Shown: piece by piece, positions 8,161-17,335 of the stretch
How positions within the stretch are numbered: the first letter of the stretch is position 1
Layout of the letters: each line of letters starts with the position of its first letter
Assembly: GCF_900108335.1 (NCBI RefSeq)
Contig: NZ_FNVT01000007.1
Coordinates: 124,001-188,000, forward strand
Reading direction: 5' to 3'
Source: Nonomuraea solani
GTDB lineage: Bacteria > Actinomycetota > Actinomycetes > Streptosporangiales > Streptosporangiaceae
Length of the DNA: 64,000 bases
Program-made: the position numbers and the translations under genes
The notes under the pieces: generated by a model
Seen by the model: only the letters and a program-made list of their open reading frames with translations
The model's database searches: none
What the model was told of the DNA's origin: nothing

Positions 8161-10125
8161 TCAGACCTGGACGCGGCTTTCGACGGCGTTGATGATTTCG
8201 GTGATGGCCTCGTCGACCGGGACGCCGTTCTTCTGTTCGCCGTTGCGGAAGCGGAACGACACCGCGCCGTTGGCGATGTCGTCGTCGCCCGCGAGCAGCA
8301 TGAACGGCACCTTCGCCTTCTGCGCGTTGCGGATCTTCTTCTGCATGCGGTCGTCCGAGGCGTCGACCTCGATCCGGATCCCGCGCTCGCGCAGCCGCTT
8401 GGCCACGTCGTGCAGGTAGGGCGCGTGCGCGTCGGCGATCGGGATGCCGGTCACCTGGACCGGGGCCAGCCAGGGCGGGAAGGCGCCCGCGTAGTGCTCG
8501 GTGAGCACCCCGAGGAAGCGCTCGACGGAACCGAAGAGCGCCCGGTGGATCATGACCGGCGTCTGCCTGCTGCCGTCGGCCGCCTGGTATTCGAGGCCGA
8601 ACCGCTTGGGCTGGTTGAGGTCGAGCTGGATCGTGGAGAGCTGCCAGGTGCGGCCGATCGCGTCCTTGGCCTGGACGGAGATCTTGGGGCCGTAGAAGGC
8701 CGCGCCGCCCGGGTCGTCGACCAGCGTCAGGCCGGACTCGGTGGCCACCTGGCGCAGGGCGGCGGTGGCCTCTTCCCACTCGGCGGGGTCGCCGATGAAC
8801 TTCTCGGAGTCGTCGCGGGTGGACAGCTCCAGGTAGAAGTCGGACAGGCCGAAGTCGCGCAGCACGCTGAGCACGAACCGCAACAGCGACTTGATCTCAT
8901 CGGCCATCTGCTCGCGGGTGGTGTAGATGTGCGCGTCGTCCTGCGTCATGCCGCGCACCCGGGTCAGCCCGTGGACCACGCCCGACTTCTCGTAGCGGTA
9001 GACGGAGCCGAACTCGCACAGCCGCAGCGGCAGCTCGCGGTAGGAGCGCCCGCGCGCCCGGAAGATCAGGTTGTGCATCGGGCAGTTCATCGGCTTGACC
9101 CGGTATTCGATGCCCTCCAGCTCGAAGGCCGGGAACATGTCATCGGCATACCAGGGCAGGTGGCCGGAGGTCTCGAACAGCGACGACTTGGTGATGTGCG
9201 GGGTGTTGACGAACTCGTAGCCCGCCTCGGCCTGCCGCCGCCGCATGTAGTCTTCCATCTCCTTGCGGATGATCCCGCCCTTGGGATGGAAGAGGGGCAG
9301 GCCGCTGCCCAGCTCCGGAGGGAAGCTGAACAGGTCGAGCTCGGCGCCCAGCCTGCGGTGGTCGCGCTTCTCGGCCTCCTCCAGCAGCTTGAGGTAGTCG
9401 TCCTGCTTGTCGCGGGACTCCCACGCGGTGCCGTAGATGCGCTGGAGCTGCGGGTTCTTCTCGCTGCCCCGCCAGTAGGCGCCGCCGGAGCGCATGAGCT
9501 TGAAGGCCGGGATGGACCGGGTGGAGGGCACGTGCGGGCCACGGCACAGGTCCTTCCAGCACAGCTCGCCGCTCTTGGGGTCGAGGTTGTCGTAGATGGT
9601 GAGCTGCCCGGCCCCCACCTCGACCGACTCCTCCGCGTCGGCGCCGCCCTTGAGCCCGATCAGCTCCAGCTTGTACGGCTCCGCCGCCAGCTCGGCCCGC
9701 GCCTCCTCGTCGGAGACGGCCCGGCGGGAGAAAAGCTGCCCCTGCTTGACGATCTCCCGCATGCGCTTCTCGATGCGCTTGAGGTCGTCGGGCTGGAAGG
9801 CCTGCTCGACGTCGAAGTCGTAGTAGAACCCGTTGTCCACGGGCGGCCCGATGCCCAGCTTGGCCTCGGGGAACAGCTCCTGCACCGCCTGGGCCATGAC
9901 GTGGGCCGTGGAGTGGCGGACGATGGCCCGTCCTTCCTCGCTGCCGACCTCGATCGGCTCGACCACGTCGCCCTGGGCCAGCGGGTGGGCCAGGTCGCGC
10001 TGCTCGCCGTTGACCTTGGCCGCGATGACCGTGCGGCCGTCGGCCTCCAGCGCCTCCCCGGCCGTCGTGCCGGCCGCGACCACACGCTCGGCTCCGGCGA
10101 GGGTGATGCGTAGCTCGGCTGACAC
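8161..10125 (-). CDS. thrS: Threonyl-tRNA synthetase
   Basis: 654 residues, GTG start at 10125 preceded by AAGGGAG. It charges tRNA-Thr with threonine in the cytosol. The domains run in the usual order. An N-terminal TGS domain is followed by the editing/SAD domain (IVRHSTAHVMAQAVQ), then the class II core (VKPMNCPMHNLIF, whose cysteine joins two histidines to bind zinc; EFGSVYRYEKSGVVHGL for motif 2). The C-terminal anticodon domain ends VPFMLLAGDDDIANG. Length is normal. No T-box leader is visible in the short upstream region. Confidence 0.97.
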   Translation of the reverse strand: MSAELRITLAGAERVVAAGTTAGEALEADGRTVIAAKVNGEQRDLAHPLAQGDVVEPIEVGSEEGRAIVRHSTAHVMAQAVQELFPEAKLGIGPPVDNGFYYDFDVEQAFQPDDLKRIEKRMREIVKQGQLFSRRAVSDEEARAELAAEPYKLELIGLKGGADAEESVEVGAGQLTIYDNLDPKSGELCWKDLCRGPHVPSTRSIPAFKLMRSGGAYWRGSEKNPQLQRIYGTAWESRDKQDDYLKLLEEAEKRDHRRLGAELDLFSFPPELGSGLPLFHPKGGIIRKEMEDYMRRRQAEAGYEFVNTPHITKSSLFETSGHLPWYADDMFPAFELEGIEYRVKPMNCPMHNLIFRARGRSYRELPLRLCEFGSVYRYEKSGVVHGLTRVRGMTQDDAHIYTTREQMADEIKSLLRFVLSVLRDFGLSDFYLELSTRDDSEKFIGDPAEWEEATAALRQVATESGLTLVDDPGGAAFYGPKISVQAKDAIGRTWQLSTIQLDLNQPKRFGLEYQAADGSRQTPVMIHRALFGSVERFLGVLTEHYAGAFPPWLAPVQVTGIPIADAHAPYLHDVAKRLRERGIRIEVDASDDRMQKKIRNAQKAKVPFMLLAGDDDIANGAVSFRFRNGEQKNGVPVDEAITEIINAVESRVQV

Positions 10126-10189
10126 GGTGACTCCCTTGGATCGCGCTCGATGCCCGGCACCGATGCGGCTTCGATAGAGAACACCGATG

Positions 10190-10795
10190 CTATCGCGGGT
10201 GAAACCCCAGCTTTGTCAGCTCCTGCCGGGTGCCGTGGAAGAGGTTGCGGTCGATCGGGCTGTTGGCGTACTGGTGGATCGTCCAGTCGCGCCAGGGCCG
10301 CGGCACGGGCGGACGGCCGCGCTCGCTCTCCGGGCTGGCGATCCAGAGCGGATATTCGGCCAGCCCGGCGCAGTGCCCGCCACTCGCGAACGCGCGGAAG
10401 GTGTAGATGAACGGCCGTACGCCCGCGTGCCGCTCGACGTGGTGGCACCAGCGGCGGGCGTAGCGGGCGACCTGCTCCGGGCGCAGGCCGTCGTTGGTCT
10501 CCAGGTCGAGCGCGATCAGGTCGCCGCGGCGCAGACCGCCGGCCGACCTGACCACGCGCAGGAAGTGACGCGCCTGCTCGATGGGATCGCCCTTGGGCCT
10601 GGCGAAGTGGTAGGCCCCGCAGACGATCCAGCTCTCGCGCATGCCGTTCCAGTTACGTGAGAACCATTTGTCGGTGTAGTCGCCGCCCTCGGTGGCCTTG
10701 GCGAACGCGAAGGCCACGCCGGCCTCCGCATGGTCCGCCCAGTCGACGGTGCCCTGCCAGTTCGACACATCTATGCCCTGTAGCAAGCGCTTCAC
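10190..10795 (-). CDS. Glycoside hydrolase family 25 (lysozyme-like) protein without signal peptide
   Basis: 201 residues, GTG start at 10795. GH25 features are the opening GIDVSNWQGTVDW with its conserved aspartate, AFAKATEGGDYTDKWF, AYHFARP, and the catalytic pair in LIALDLETND. The family cleaves the MurNAc-GlcNAc bond of peptidoglycan and is normally secreted. Here the catalytic domain starts within seven residues of the N-terminus, so no signal peptide can exist unless the start is misplaced; no upstream in-frame extension looks like one. It could act inside the cell, leave by another route, or bind rather than cut glycans. Confidence 0.85.
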   Translation of the reverse strand: MKRLLQGIDVSNWQGTVDWADHAEAGVAFAFAKATEGGDYTDKWFSRNWNGMRESWIVCGAYHFARPKGDPIEQARHFLRVVRSAGGLRRGDLIALDLETNDGLRPEQVARYARRWCHHVERHAGVRPFIYTFRAFASGGHCAGLAEYPLWIASPESERGRPPVPRPWRDWTIHQYANSPIDRNLFHGTRQELTKLGFHPR

Positions 10796-10825
10796 CTTGT
10801 CGGAGTTTATTGAGATGTCGGCTGA

Positions 10826-11725
10826 TCAGCCCTTCGCCGCGCCGATCAGCAGGGCGCGGGTGCGGTCGCGGTTGGCGAACGGCGATCCCACGAAGTCGGT
10901 GACCCCGGCCTGGCGCAGCTCGTCGAGCTTGGCCAGCACGGTGTCCTCGTCGCCGACGATCGCCACGTTGCCGGGGCCGGCCGCGCCCTCCCTGTCGAGC
11001 ATGGCACGGTAGGAGGGCAATTGCCCGTACACCGAGAAGATCTCGTTGCCGCGCGTGATGGCGGACTCGGGGTCGTCGGTGACGGCGATCGGCAGCGCGC
11101 AGACGATCCTGGGCGCCTCGCGGCCGGCCTCGGCGGCGGCGGCCTTGATGGTGGGCGCGATGTGCTCGGCCACCGTCTTCGGGCCCGTCATCCAGAGCAC
11201 GGTGCCGTCGGCCTTGGTCCCGGCGAGCTTGAGCATGCGCGGGCCGAGCGCGGCGATCAGGACGGGGAAGCCGGCGCCCGGCGTGGTGAGGCGCAGGTCG
11301 GCCTTGAGCGTCTGGCCGTCGTACTTGACCTGCTCGCCCCTGGAGGCCGGGATGAGGATGTCCAGGTATTCCTTCATGTGGGTGCCGGGGCGGTCGTAGC
11401 TGAAGCCGTACATGTTCTCGATGACGATCTTGTGGGACAGGCCGATGCCGAGCGCGAGGCGTCCGCCGAGCGCGGCGTTGGCGGTCATGGCCTGCTGGGC
11501 GAGCACGGCCGGGTGGCGCGGGTAGGTCGGCACCACGGCGGTGCCGAGCTCGATCGCGGGGGCCTGGGCGCCGGCCACGGCCAGGGCGGTGATGGCGTCG
11601 AGGCTGAAGATGTTGGAGAGCCAGGCGGAGCTGAAGCCCTCGTCCGCGGCGCGGGTGATCTGGTCGCGCAGGTCGCCGATGGGGTCGGAATCCTTGGATT
11701 CCGCCAGAAAGTATCCATATCGCAT
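10826..11725 (-). CDS. LLM-class F420-dependent oxidoreductase
   Basis: 299 residues from ATG 11725. The luciferase-like TIM-barrel pattern is clear: ADEGFSSAWLSNIFSLDA, IELGTAVVPTYPRHP, GRLALGIGLSHKIVIENMYG, and a C-terminal VAIVGDEDTVLAKLDELRQAGVTDF. In actinomycetes these enzymes use F420H2 or FMNH2 on assorted substrates; the substrate cannot be told from sequence. It lies 30 bases upstream of the GH25 gene on the same strand and diverges from pgm. Confidence 0.88.
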   Translation of the reverse strand: MRYGYFLAESKDSDPIGDLRDQITRAADEGFSSAWLSNIFSLDAITALAVAGAQAPAIELGTAVVPTYPRHPAVLAQQAMTANAALGGRLALGIGLSHKIVIENMYGFSYDRPGTHMKEYLDILIPASRGEQVKYDGQTLKADLRLTTPGAGFPVLIAALGPRMLKLAGTKADGTVLWMTGPKTVAEHIAPTIKAAAAEAGREAPRIVCALPIAVTDDPESAITRGNEIFSVYGQLPSYRAMLDREGAAGPGNVAIVGDEDTVLAKLDELRQAGVTDFVGSPFANRDRTRALLIGAAKG

Positions 11726-11808
11726 GAAACAGAACTCCATTCTAGTGGCTGACGCGAATGTATCTCCCCACGCCCCCACTCGGTCACCCCTGGCCGGGGC
11801 CCGATTTG

Positions 11809-11814
11809 TAAAGT
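11809..11814 (+). promoter_or_regulatory. Leaderless -10 element for pgm
   Basis: TAAAGT ends seven bases before ATG 11822 and no ribosome site lies between, so transcription probably starts at the ATG. Confidence 0.5.
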
Positions 11815-11821
11815 GGCCCCC

Positions 11822-13459
11822 ATGACCCACGAACGCGCGGGACAGCCCGCTCAGCCCGCCGATCTCGTCGACGTCGCCAAGCTGGTGACGTCCTACTACG
11901 CGCTGCGTCCCGATCCGGGCGAGGCGGGTCAGCGCGTGGCGTTCGGGACATCGGGGCATCGGGGGTCGTCGTTCGGTACGGCGTTCAACGAGGAGCACAT
12001 CCTGGCCACCAGCCAGGCGATCTGCGAATACCGGCGGGCGCAGGGCACCGACGGGCCGCTGTTCCTCGGCATCGACACGCACGCGCTGTCGGAGCCCGCG
12101 CGGGTCTCCGCGCTGGAGGTGCTGGCGGCCAACGAGGTCGAGGTGCTGATCGACACGCGCGACGGCTACACGCCGACGCCGGCGGTCTCGCACGCGATCC
12201 TGCGGCACAACCGGGGCCGCACGGACGGGCTCGCCGACGGCGTGGTGATCACGCCGTCGCACAATCCGCCGGCCGACGGCGGGTTCAAGTACAACCCGCC
12301 GCACGGCGGTCCCGCCGGCACGGACGCGACCTCGTGGATCCAGGACCGCGCCAACCGCCTGCTGCAGGACGGGCTGAAGGGTGTGCGGCGGGTCCCGTAC
12401 ACGCGGGCCGCCGCACAGGCCGGGCGTTATGACTTCCTCGGGACGTACGTGGACGACCTGCCGTCCGTGGTCGACCTCGACGCGATCCGGTCGGCGGGGG
12501 TACGCATCGGCGCCGACCCTCTGGGCGGGGCCAGCGTGGCCTACTGGGGCGAGATCGCCGAGCGGCACGGCCTGGCGCTGACCGTGGTCAACCCGCTGGT
12601 CGACCCGACGTGGCGGTTCATGACGCTCGACTGGGACGGCAAGATCCGGATGGACTGCTCGTCCCCGTACGCGATGGCCTCCCTGATCGCCGGGCGCGAC
12701 ACGTACGACATCGCCACCGGAAACGACGCCGACGCCGACCGCCACGGCGTCGTCACGCCCGACGCCGGCCTGATGAACCCCAACCACTACCTCGCGGTCG
12801 CCATCTCCTACCTGTACACGCACCGCGACGGCTGGCCGGCGGACGCCGGGGTGGGCAAGACCATGGTCAGCAGCGGGATCATCGACCGCGTGGCCGGGTC
12901 TTTGGGGCGGCGGCTGTACGAGGTGCCCGTGGGCTTCAAGTGGTTCGTGCCGGGGCTGCTCGACGGGTCGCTGGGGTTCGGCGGCGAGGAGAGCGCGGGG
13001 GCGTCGTTCCTGCGCCGCGACGGCTCGGCGTGGACCACCGACAAGGACGGCATCATCCTGGCGCTGCTCGCCTCGGAGATCCTGGCCGTGACCGGCGAGT
13101 CGCCGAGCGCCCATTACCGGGAGCTGACCGGGCGGTTCGGCGAGCCCGCGTACGCGCGGGTGGACGCGCCGGCCACCCGCGAGGAGAAGGCCGTGCTCGG
13201 CAAGCTGTCGGCCGCGCAGGTGACGGCCTCGTCGCTGGCGGGCGAGCCGATCACGTCCGTGCAGACCGCCGCGCCGGGCAACGACGCCGCGCTGGGCGGG
13301 GTGAAGGTCTCGACGGAGAACGCCTGGTTCGCGGCCCGGCCGTCGGGCACCGAAGACGTCTACAAGATCTACGCCGAGTCCTTCAAGGGCCCGGATCACC
13401 TGGCCAAGGTGCAGGAGGAGGCCCGCTCCCTGGTGTCGGACGCGCTCGGCGCCCCATAG
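11822..13459 (+). CDS. pgm: Phosphoglucomutase, alpha-D-glucose-phosphate specific
   Basis: 545 residues. It interconverts glucose 1-phosphate and glucose 6-phosphate, linking glycolysis to glycogen, trehalose and nucleotide-sugar synthesis. The motifs are complete: FGTSGHRG near residue 41, phosphoserine loop TPSHNPP with S146, magnesium loop NDADADRHG (D302, D304, D306), the sugar loop GGEESAG and the C-terminal phosphate loop RPSGTED. Length matches the roughly 545-residue bacterial family. The gene appears leaderless and converges with an SDR gene 18 bases downstream. Confidence 0.95.
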   Translation: MTHERAGQPAQPADLVDVAKLVTSYYALRPDPGEAGQRVAFGTSGHRGSSFGTAFNEEHILATSQAICEYRRAQGTDGPLFLGIDTHALSEPARVSALEVLAANEVEVLIDTRDGYTPTPAVSHAILRHNRGRTDGLADGVVITPSHNPPADGGFKYNPPHGGPAGTDATSWIQDRANRLLQDGLKGVRRVPYTRAAAQAGRYDFLGTYVDDLPSVVDLDAIRSAGVRIGADPLGGASVAYWGEIAERHGLALTVVNPLVDPTWRFMTLDWDGKIRMDCSSPYAMASLIAGRDTYDIATGNDADADRHGVVTPDAGLMNPNHYLAVAISYLYTHRDGWPADAGVGKTMVSSGIIDRVAGSLGRRLYEVPVGFKWFVPGLLDGSLGFGGEESAGASFLRRDGSAWTTDKDGIILALLASEILAVTGESPSAHYRELTGRFGEPAYARVDAPATREEKAVLGKLSAAQVTASSLAGEPITSVQTAAPGNDAALGGVKVSTENAWFAARPSGTEDVYKIYAESFKGPDHLAKVQEEARSLVSDALGAP

Positions 13460-13477
13460 CCCTCGCGCCGGCCACGT

Positions 13478-14242
13478 CTAATAGCCCAGGTGCCGCCCGC
13501 CGTCGCCGACGAGGATCTCGCCGGTCACCATGTCCGCCTCCAGCAGCGCGGTGACCATCTGGGCGATGTGCTCGGGGCGGGCGGTCCGGCGCAGCGGCGC
13601 CTTCGCCTCCTCCTTCGCGGCCATGTCGGCGAACACCTGCTCGCCGACCCGGTCGATGTGCCAGCGGGTGGCCACGAGGCCGGGGGCGACCGCGTTCACC
13701 CGGACGTCGGGGCCGAGCGCGACCGCCAGGTCCTTGGTGAGCTGGAGCAGGGCGGCCTTGCTGACGCCGTACGCCATCGAGGAGCCCGTGGCGAGCAGGC
13801 CGGCGATGGAGGCCACGTTGACGATCGCGCCCCGGGCGGCCTTCAGGTCGGGGGCGAAGGCGCGGGCGCAGTAGAAGGCGCCCATGAGGTTGACGCCCAT
13901 GATGTCGCGCCACACCTCGTCGGTGAGCCCGTCCAGGTCGGGGAACGGCACCCACGCGGTGGTGCCCGCGTTGCACACCAGGGCGTCGACCCGGCCGTAC
14001 GCGGCGCGTACGCGCTCGGCCATCCGGCGCACGGCGGCGTCGTCGGACACGTCGGCCGCCATCGCCTCGGCCTTGCAGCCCAGGCTCTCCAGCCGGGCGA
14101 CGGTGGCCTGGGCCGCCTCCGACGATCGCGAGTAGTTCACGACCACGGCCGCCGCCCCCTTCCTGGCCAGGCTCTCCGCGACGGCGGCGCCGATGCCGGT
14201 GCCGCCGCCGGTGACCACGGCCACCGTGCCGTTGACGTCCAT
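13478..14242 (-). CDS. SDR-family oxidoreductase, last gene of a catabolic operon
   Basis: 254 residues, ATG 14242. Classical SDR features: cofactor loop TGGGTGIG at 12-19, NAG near residue 90, catalytic serine in VASIAG and YGVSK dyad. The acidic or basic residue that would fix NAD versus NADP preference is not decisive. It sits four bases downstream of the MHS transporter gene and probably works with the Ldh2-type enzyme on an imported hydroxy acid. The exact substrate is unknown. Confidence 0.88.
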   Translation of the reverse strand: MDVNGTVAVVTGGGTGIGAAVAESLARKGAAAVVVNYSRSSEAAQATVARLESLGCKAEAMAADVSDDAAVRRMAERVRAAYGRVDALVCNAGTTAWVPFPDLDGLTDEVWRDIMGVNLMGAFYCARAFAPDLKAARGAIVNVASIAGLLATGSSMAYGVSKAALLQLTKDLAVALGPDVRVNAVAPGLVATRWHIDRVGEQVFADMAAKEEAKAPLRRTARPEHIAQMVTALLEADMVTGEILVGDGGRHLGY

Positions 14243-14246
14243 GCGC

Positions 14247-15530
14247 TCACTCCTTCAGCGAGATGTCCATGTCCCTGGTCTCCCGCGAGACGTAGAACGC
14301 CACGAACGAGACCACCGCCGTACCGACCAGGAAGGCCGCCACCAGCCACGGCGCCCCGCCCATCCGCGCCGCCAGCGCCGCGCCGATCAGCGGGGAGAAC
14401 CCGGCCAGCGCCGCGCCCAGCTCGCGCGAGGCGGCGAACCCCGTGTAGCGCACCCGTGCCCCGAACAACTCGGCGTAGAACACCGGCTGCACGGCCACCT
14501 GCGGCGCGAATCCGAACGCCCCCATGATCATCATCGCCAGCCACACGAGCCAGGTGACGCCGGTGTCGACCATGAGGAAGTACGGGAAGGCGAAGATCGC
14601 CACGAACACCACGCTGAACAGGTTGAGCGGGCGCCGCCCGATCCGGTCCGACAGGTCGCCGTAGAACGGCTGGAGCGCGATGACGGTCAGCCCGAACAGG
14701 ATCACGCCCAGCAGCGCGGTACGGCTGGACAGGCCGAGCCGGTTCGCGGCGTAGGCGACGCTGAAGGTGGCCAGCGTGTAGACCACGGCGGTGTCGTTGA
14801 TGTGCGCCCCGACGCCGACCAGGAAGTTGCGCGGGTGGCGGGCGATGGCGTCCCTGATCGGCAGCCTGACGATCTCGCGGGTGCGCTCCATCTCGCGGAA
14901 CACCGGCGACTCCGCGACCCGCAGCCGCACGTACAGGGCCACCCCGATGAGCGCGAAGCTCAGCAGGAACGGCAGCCGCCAGCCCCAGGAGTTGATGTCC
15001 GGCTGCGGCAGGAGCTGGACCAGCAGGAACGCCGAGGTGCCCAGCACGAGCCCGATCTGCACGCCGGTCTGGGCGAAGGAGGCGTAGTAGCCGCGCCGGC
15101 CCGGCGGCGCGTGCTCGGCCAGCAGCGTCGCCGCGCCGCCGAACTCGGCGCCCGCGCCGAGCCCCTGGCACACGCGCAGCAGCGTGAGCAGGATGGGCGC
15201 CCACACCCCGATGGCCGGGTACGTGGGCAGCAGGCCGATCAGCCCCGTGGACACGCCCATGATGACGGTGGTGATGATCAGCGTGGAGCGGCGGCCGATC
15301 CTGTCGCTGAGATGGCCGAACAGGATCCCGCCGAAGGGCCGGACCACGAACCCCACGCCGAACGTGGCGAACGCCGCGATCGTGCCCGCGGCAGGGTCGG
15401 ACTCGGTGAAGAACAGGCGGTTGAAGACGAGGGCGGCCGCGGTGCCGTAGATGAAGAAGTCGTACCATTCCAGGGCGGTGCCGACGAGGGCGCCCGCGAC
15501 GACGCGGCGTAATTCAGAGGTGGCGGACAT
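14247..15530 (-). CDS. MHS-family major facilitator (organic acid/proton symporter type)
   Basis: 427 residues with about 12 transmembrane helices. Metabolite:H+ symporter signatures are strong: GTALEWYDFFIYGTAAAL near residue 17, FGHLSDRIGRRSTL between helices 2 and 3, LRVCQGLGAGAEFGGA, and the second-half YGDLSDRIGRRPL. Relatives carry citrate, ketoglutarate, proline betaine or shikimate. Its start overlaps the upstream Ldh2 gene by 17 bases, implying translational coupling, and the SDR follows four bases after its stop. Role inferred: uptake of the acid the two dehydrogenases oxidise. Confidence 0.9.
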   Translation of the reverse strand: MSATSELRRVVAGALVGTALEWYDFFIYGTAAALVFNRLFFTESDPAAGTIAAFATFGVGFVVRPFGGILFGHLSDRIGRRSTLIITTVIMGVSTGLIGLLPTYPAIGVWAPILLTLLRVCQGLGAGAEFGGAATLLAEHAPPGRRGYYASFAQTGVQIGLVLGTSAFLLVQLLPQPDINSWGWRLPFLLSFALIGVALYVRLRVAESPVFREMERTREIVRLPIRDAIARHPRNFLVGVGAHINDTAVVYTLATFSVAYAANRLGLSSRTALLGVILFGLTVIALQPFYGDLSDRIGRRPLNLFSVVFVAIFAFPYFLMVDTGVTWLVWLAMMIMGAFGFAPQVAVQPVFYAELFGARVRYTGFAASRELGAALAGFSPLIGAALAARMGGAPWLVAAFLVGTAVVSFVAFYVSRETRDMDISLKE

Positions 15531-16569
15531 CTGACCTCCCAGGGGGCGTGTCGGGCCACGGAACGCCGAGCCGCGAGGCGAGCACGCCGAGCTCCTCCCA
15601 CACCGGCGCGGGCAGCGGGATCCCCTCCTTCAGGCGGGCCGCGCGCGCCGCCGCCTCGGGCTCTCCCGGCACGACCACGCCGGGACCGGAGGCGCGCAGG
15701 GCCGCGCAGAAGGATTCGACCTGAGCGACGTAGCTCTCCATGGGGACGAACGCGGTGATGTCCACCGCGGTGATCACCGTGCCGAACGTGCCGTCGTAGT
15801 CGGGCGAGCAGGCCGTGCCGGTGCCCGTGAGCAGGCCGCCGACCAGCTCGATGAGGACGCTCAGGCCGTAGCCCTTGTGGCCGCCGAACGGCAGCAGCGC
15901 CCCGCCCCGGTAGAAGTCCGCCGGGTCGGTGGAGGCGCGCCCTTCCGGGTCGACGAGCACCCCTTCGGGGGCCGGGGAGCCCGCGGCCCGCAGCAGGCCC
16001 AGCTTGCCCTCGGCCATGGCGGCGGTCGCCCAGTCCATGACCACCGCCGCGCCGCCGGCCCGCGGCACGGCCCAGGCCATGGGGTTGGTGCCGAGCATTC
16101 TGCGGTGCCCACCGTAGGGGGCGACGGTCGGGTCGGCGTTGCCGACGATCTGGGCGATCAGGCCGGAGCCCGCCAGCGTCCCGGCGTACTCGCCGAGCCT
16201 GCCGACGTGGTTGCACTCCCTGATGGCGACCACGCCCACGCCGTGCGCCGCGGCCAGCGTGGCCGCCTCGGCGGCGGCCAGGCGCGCGGCCGGCTGCCCG
16301 AAGCCGCGCCGCCCCGACACGACCGCGCTCGCGCCACGGCGCGAGACGACCTCGGGCAGCGCGTCCGGCACGATCGCGCCGGCCTCGATCCGGTCGAGGT
16401 ACGGCCCGATCCGCCGTACGCCGTGGGAGCCGTGGCCGGCCAGGTCGGCCTCCACCAGGGACTCGGCGACCGCCGCCGCCGTGCCGGGCGGGACGCGGGC
16501 GGCGCTGAGGAGGGCGCGGGCGAGATCGCGGAGGTGGCCGGCGGTGAGCAGACGGGAGGATGCGTTCAC
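15514..16569 (-). CDS. Ldh2/malate-ureidoglycolate-type NAD(P) dehydrogenase
   Basis: 351 residues, GTG start at 16569. The family fold is shown by the N-terminal helical stretch GHGSHGVRRIGPYL, the central IRECNHVGRLGEYA and LGTNPMAWAVPR, and GHKGYGLSVLIELVGGLLTG toward the C-terminus. Members oxidise malate, lactate, ureidoglycolate, sulfolactate or related 2-hydroxy acids. It is the first gene of the three-gene operon with an MHS transporter and an SDR, which points to a dedicated hydroxy-acid catabolic route. The context does not identify the substrate. Confidence 0.88.
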   Translation of the reverse strand: MNASSRLLTAGHLRDLARALLSAARVPPGTAAAVAESLVEADLAGHGSHGVRRIGPYLDRIEAGAIVPDALPEVVSRRGASAVVSGRRGFGQPAARLAAAEAATLAAAHGVGVVAIRECNHVGRLGEYAGTLAGSGLIAQIVGNADPTVAPYGGHRRMLGTNPMAWAVPRAGGAAVVMDWATAAMAEGKLGLLRAAGSPAPEGVLVDPEGRASTDPADFYRGGALLPFGGHKGYGLSVLIELVGGLLTGTGTACSPDYDGTFGTVITAVDITAFVPMESYVAQVESFCAALRASGPGVVVPGEPEAAARAARLKEGIPLPAPVWEELGVLASRLGVPWPDTPPGRSDVRHL

Positions 16570-16635
16570 GGGGACCCTGTTTCGGCTGCGTTCCGTGTGC
16601 GCGCTTATGCCCGCTTCGAGAACGGCCGAAACGGC

Positions 16636-17325
16636 CTACCGAAGCTCGGGGGCGGTCGTGGCGCCCATCCCGGTACGCCCGAGGTCGGCCCTGCGGCCTG
16701 CGGCGACCCCGTCCTGGTAGCCGGTGCCGCTGGTCCTGGGCACGCTGTTGCGGATCTTCGGATAGTGGGCCGCGACCGCCCGCTCGACCTCGGCGCGGCG
16801 GTCGGCCAGGACGAGGGCCGAGCCCGTGCCGGCCGACTCGGCCTCGGCGCGGGACTCGGCCGCGCACAGCAGCCGGTAGACCTCGTCCGCGAACCCCAGC
16901 AGCCAGGACCGGCGGTAGGCCCGCACGGCGGTGACCTCCGGCGGGAGCTCCACCCGGTTCAGGCCCGTGGCCATCTGCAGCAGCAGCGAGGTGGCCAGCA
17001 GGTCGGCGCGCTCCAGGTCGGCGGCGAACCCGAACACGTGCACCCGGTGCCCGTCGTCGCCCCGCCCGATGAGCAGCGGCCGGCAGCGCACCGCGCGGGC
17101 GACCATGCTGACCAGGCGGGCCTTCTCCCTGGCCCACGGGTTGGGCAGGGAGACGATCCGGTCACCGGGCGTCTGGCGGGCGCCGGCGGGAGGCAGCGCG
17201 TCGATGCCGTATTTGGCCATGAGCGCCGACGCGGCCGCCATGAACGTCGCCCGCTCGTGCTCGTTGTCCGTGCCTTCGGCCTTGGCCAGCAGCTTCCTGA
17301 CGCGCTCGAGCGTGCGCTCCCGCAA
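16636..17325 (-). CDS. DUF2786-containing protein
   Basis: 229 residues from TTG 17325, chosen because AGGGGAG lies just upstream and the DUF2786 motif begins at once (ERVRKLLAKAEGTDNEHERATFMAAASALMAKYGID pattern, residues about 6-41). The rest is a conserved actinobacterial region including FGFAADLERADLLATSL and a C-terminal GYQDGVAAGRRADL. DUF2786 has no known function and is common in phage and plasmid-like gene sets. It starts 11 bases after the membrane/HTH gene and is probably cotranscribed with it. Confidence 0.8.
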   Translation of the reverse strand: MRERTLERVRKLLAKAEGTDNEHERATFMAAASALMAKYGIDALPPAGARQTPGDRIVSLPNPWAREKARLVSMVARAVRCRPLLIGRGDDGHRVHVFGFAADLERADLLATSLLLQMATGLNRVELPPEVTAVRAYRRSWLLGFADEVYRLLCAAESRAEAESAGTGSALVLADRRAEVERAVAAHYPKIRNSVPRTSGTGYQDGVAAGRRADLGRTGMGATTAPELR

Positions 17326-17335
17326 CCGTGCTCCC

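Noticed and set aside
8410..10113. Long open frame on the + strand opposite thrS
   Set aside because: It is the antisense of a complete threonyl-tRNA synthetase. Its composition is the Arg/Val/Gly/Leu-rich bias expected of high-GC shadows, and it has no motif or ribosome site.
10126..10189. T-box riboswitch ahead of thrS
   Set aside because: The upstream gap is only about 64 bases and shows neither the T-box sequence nor a specifier hairpin.
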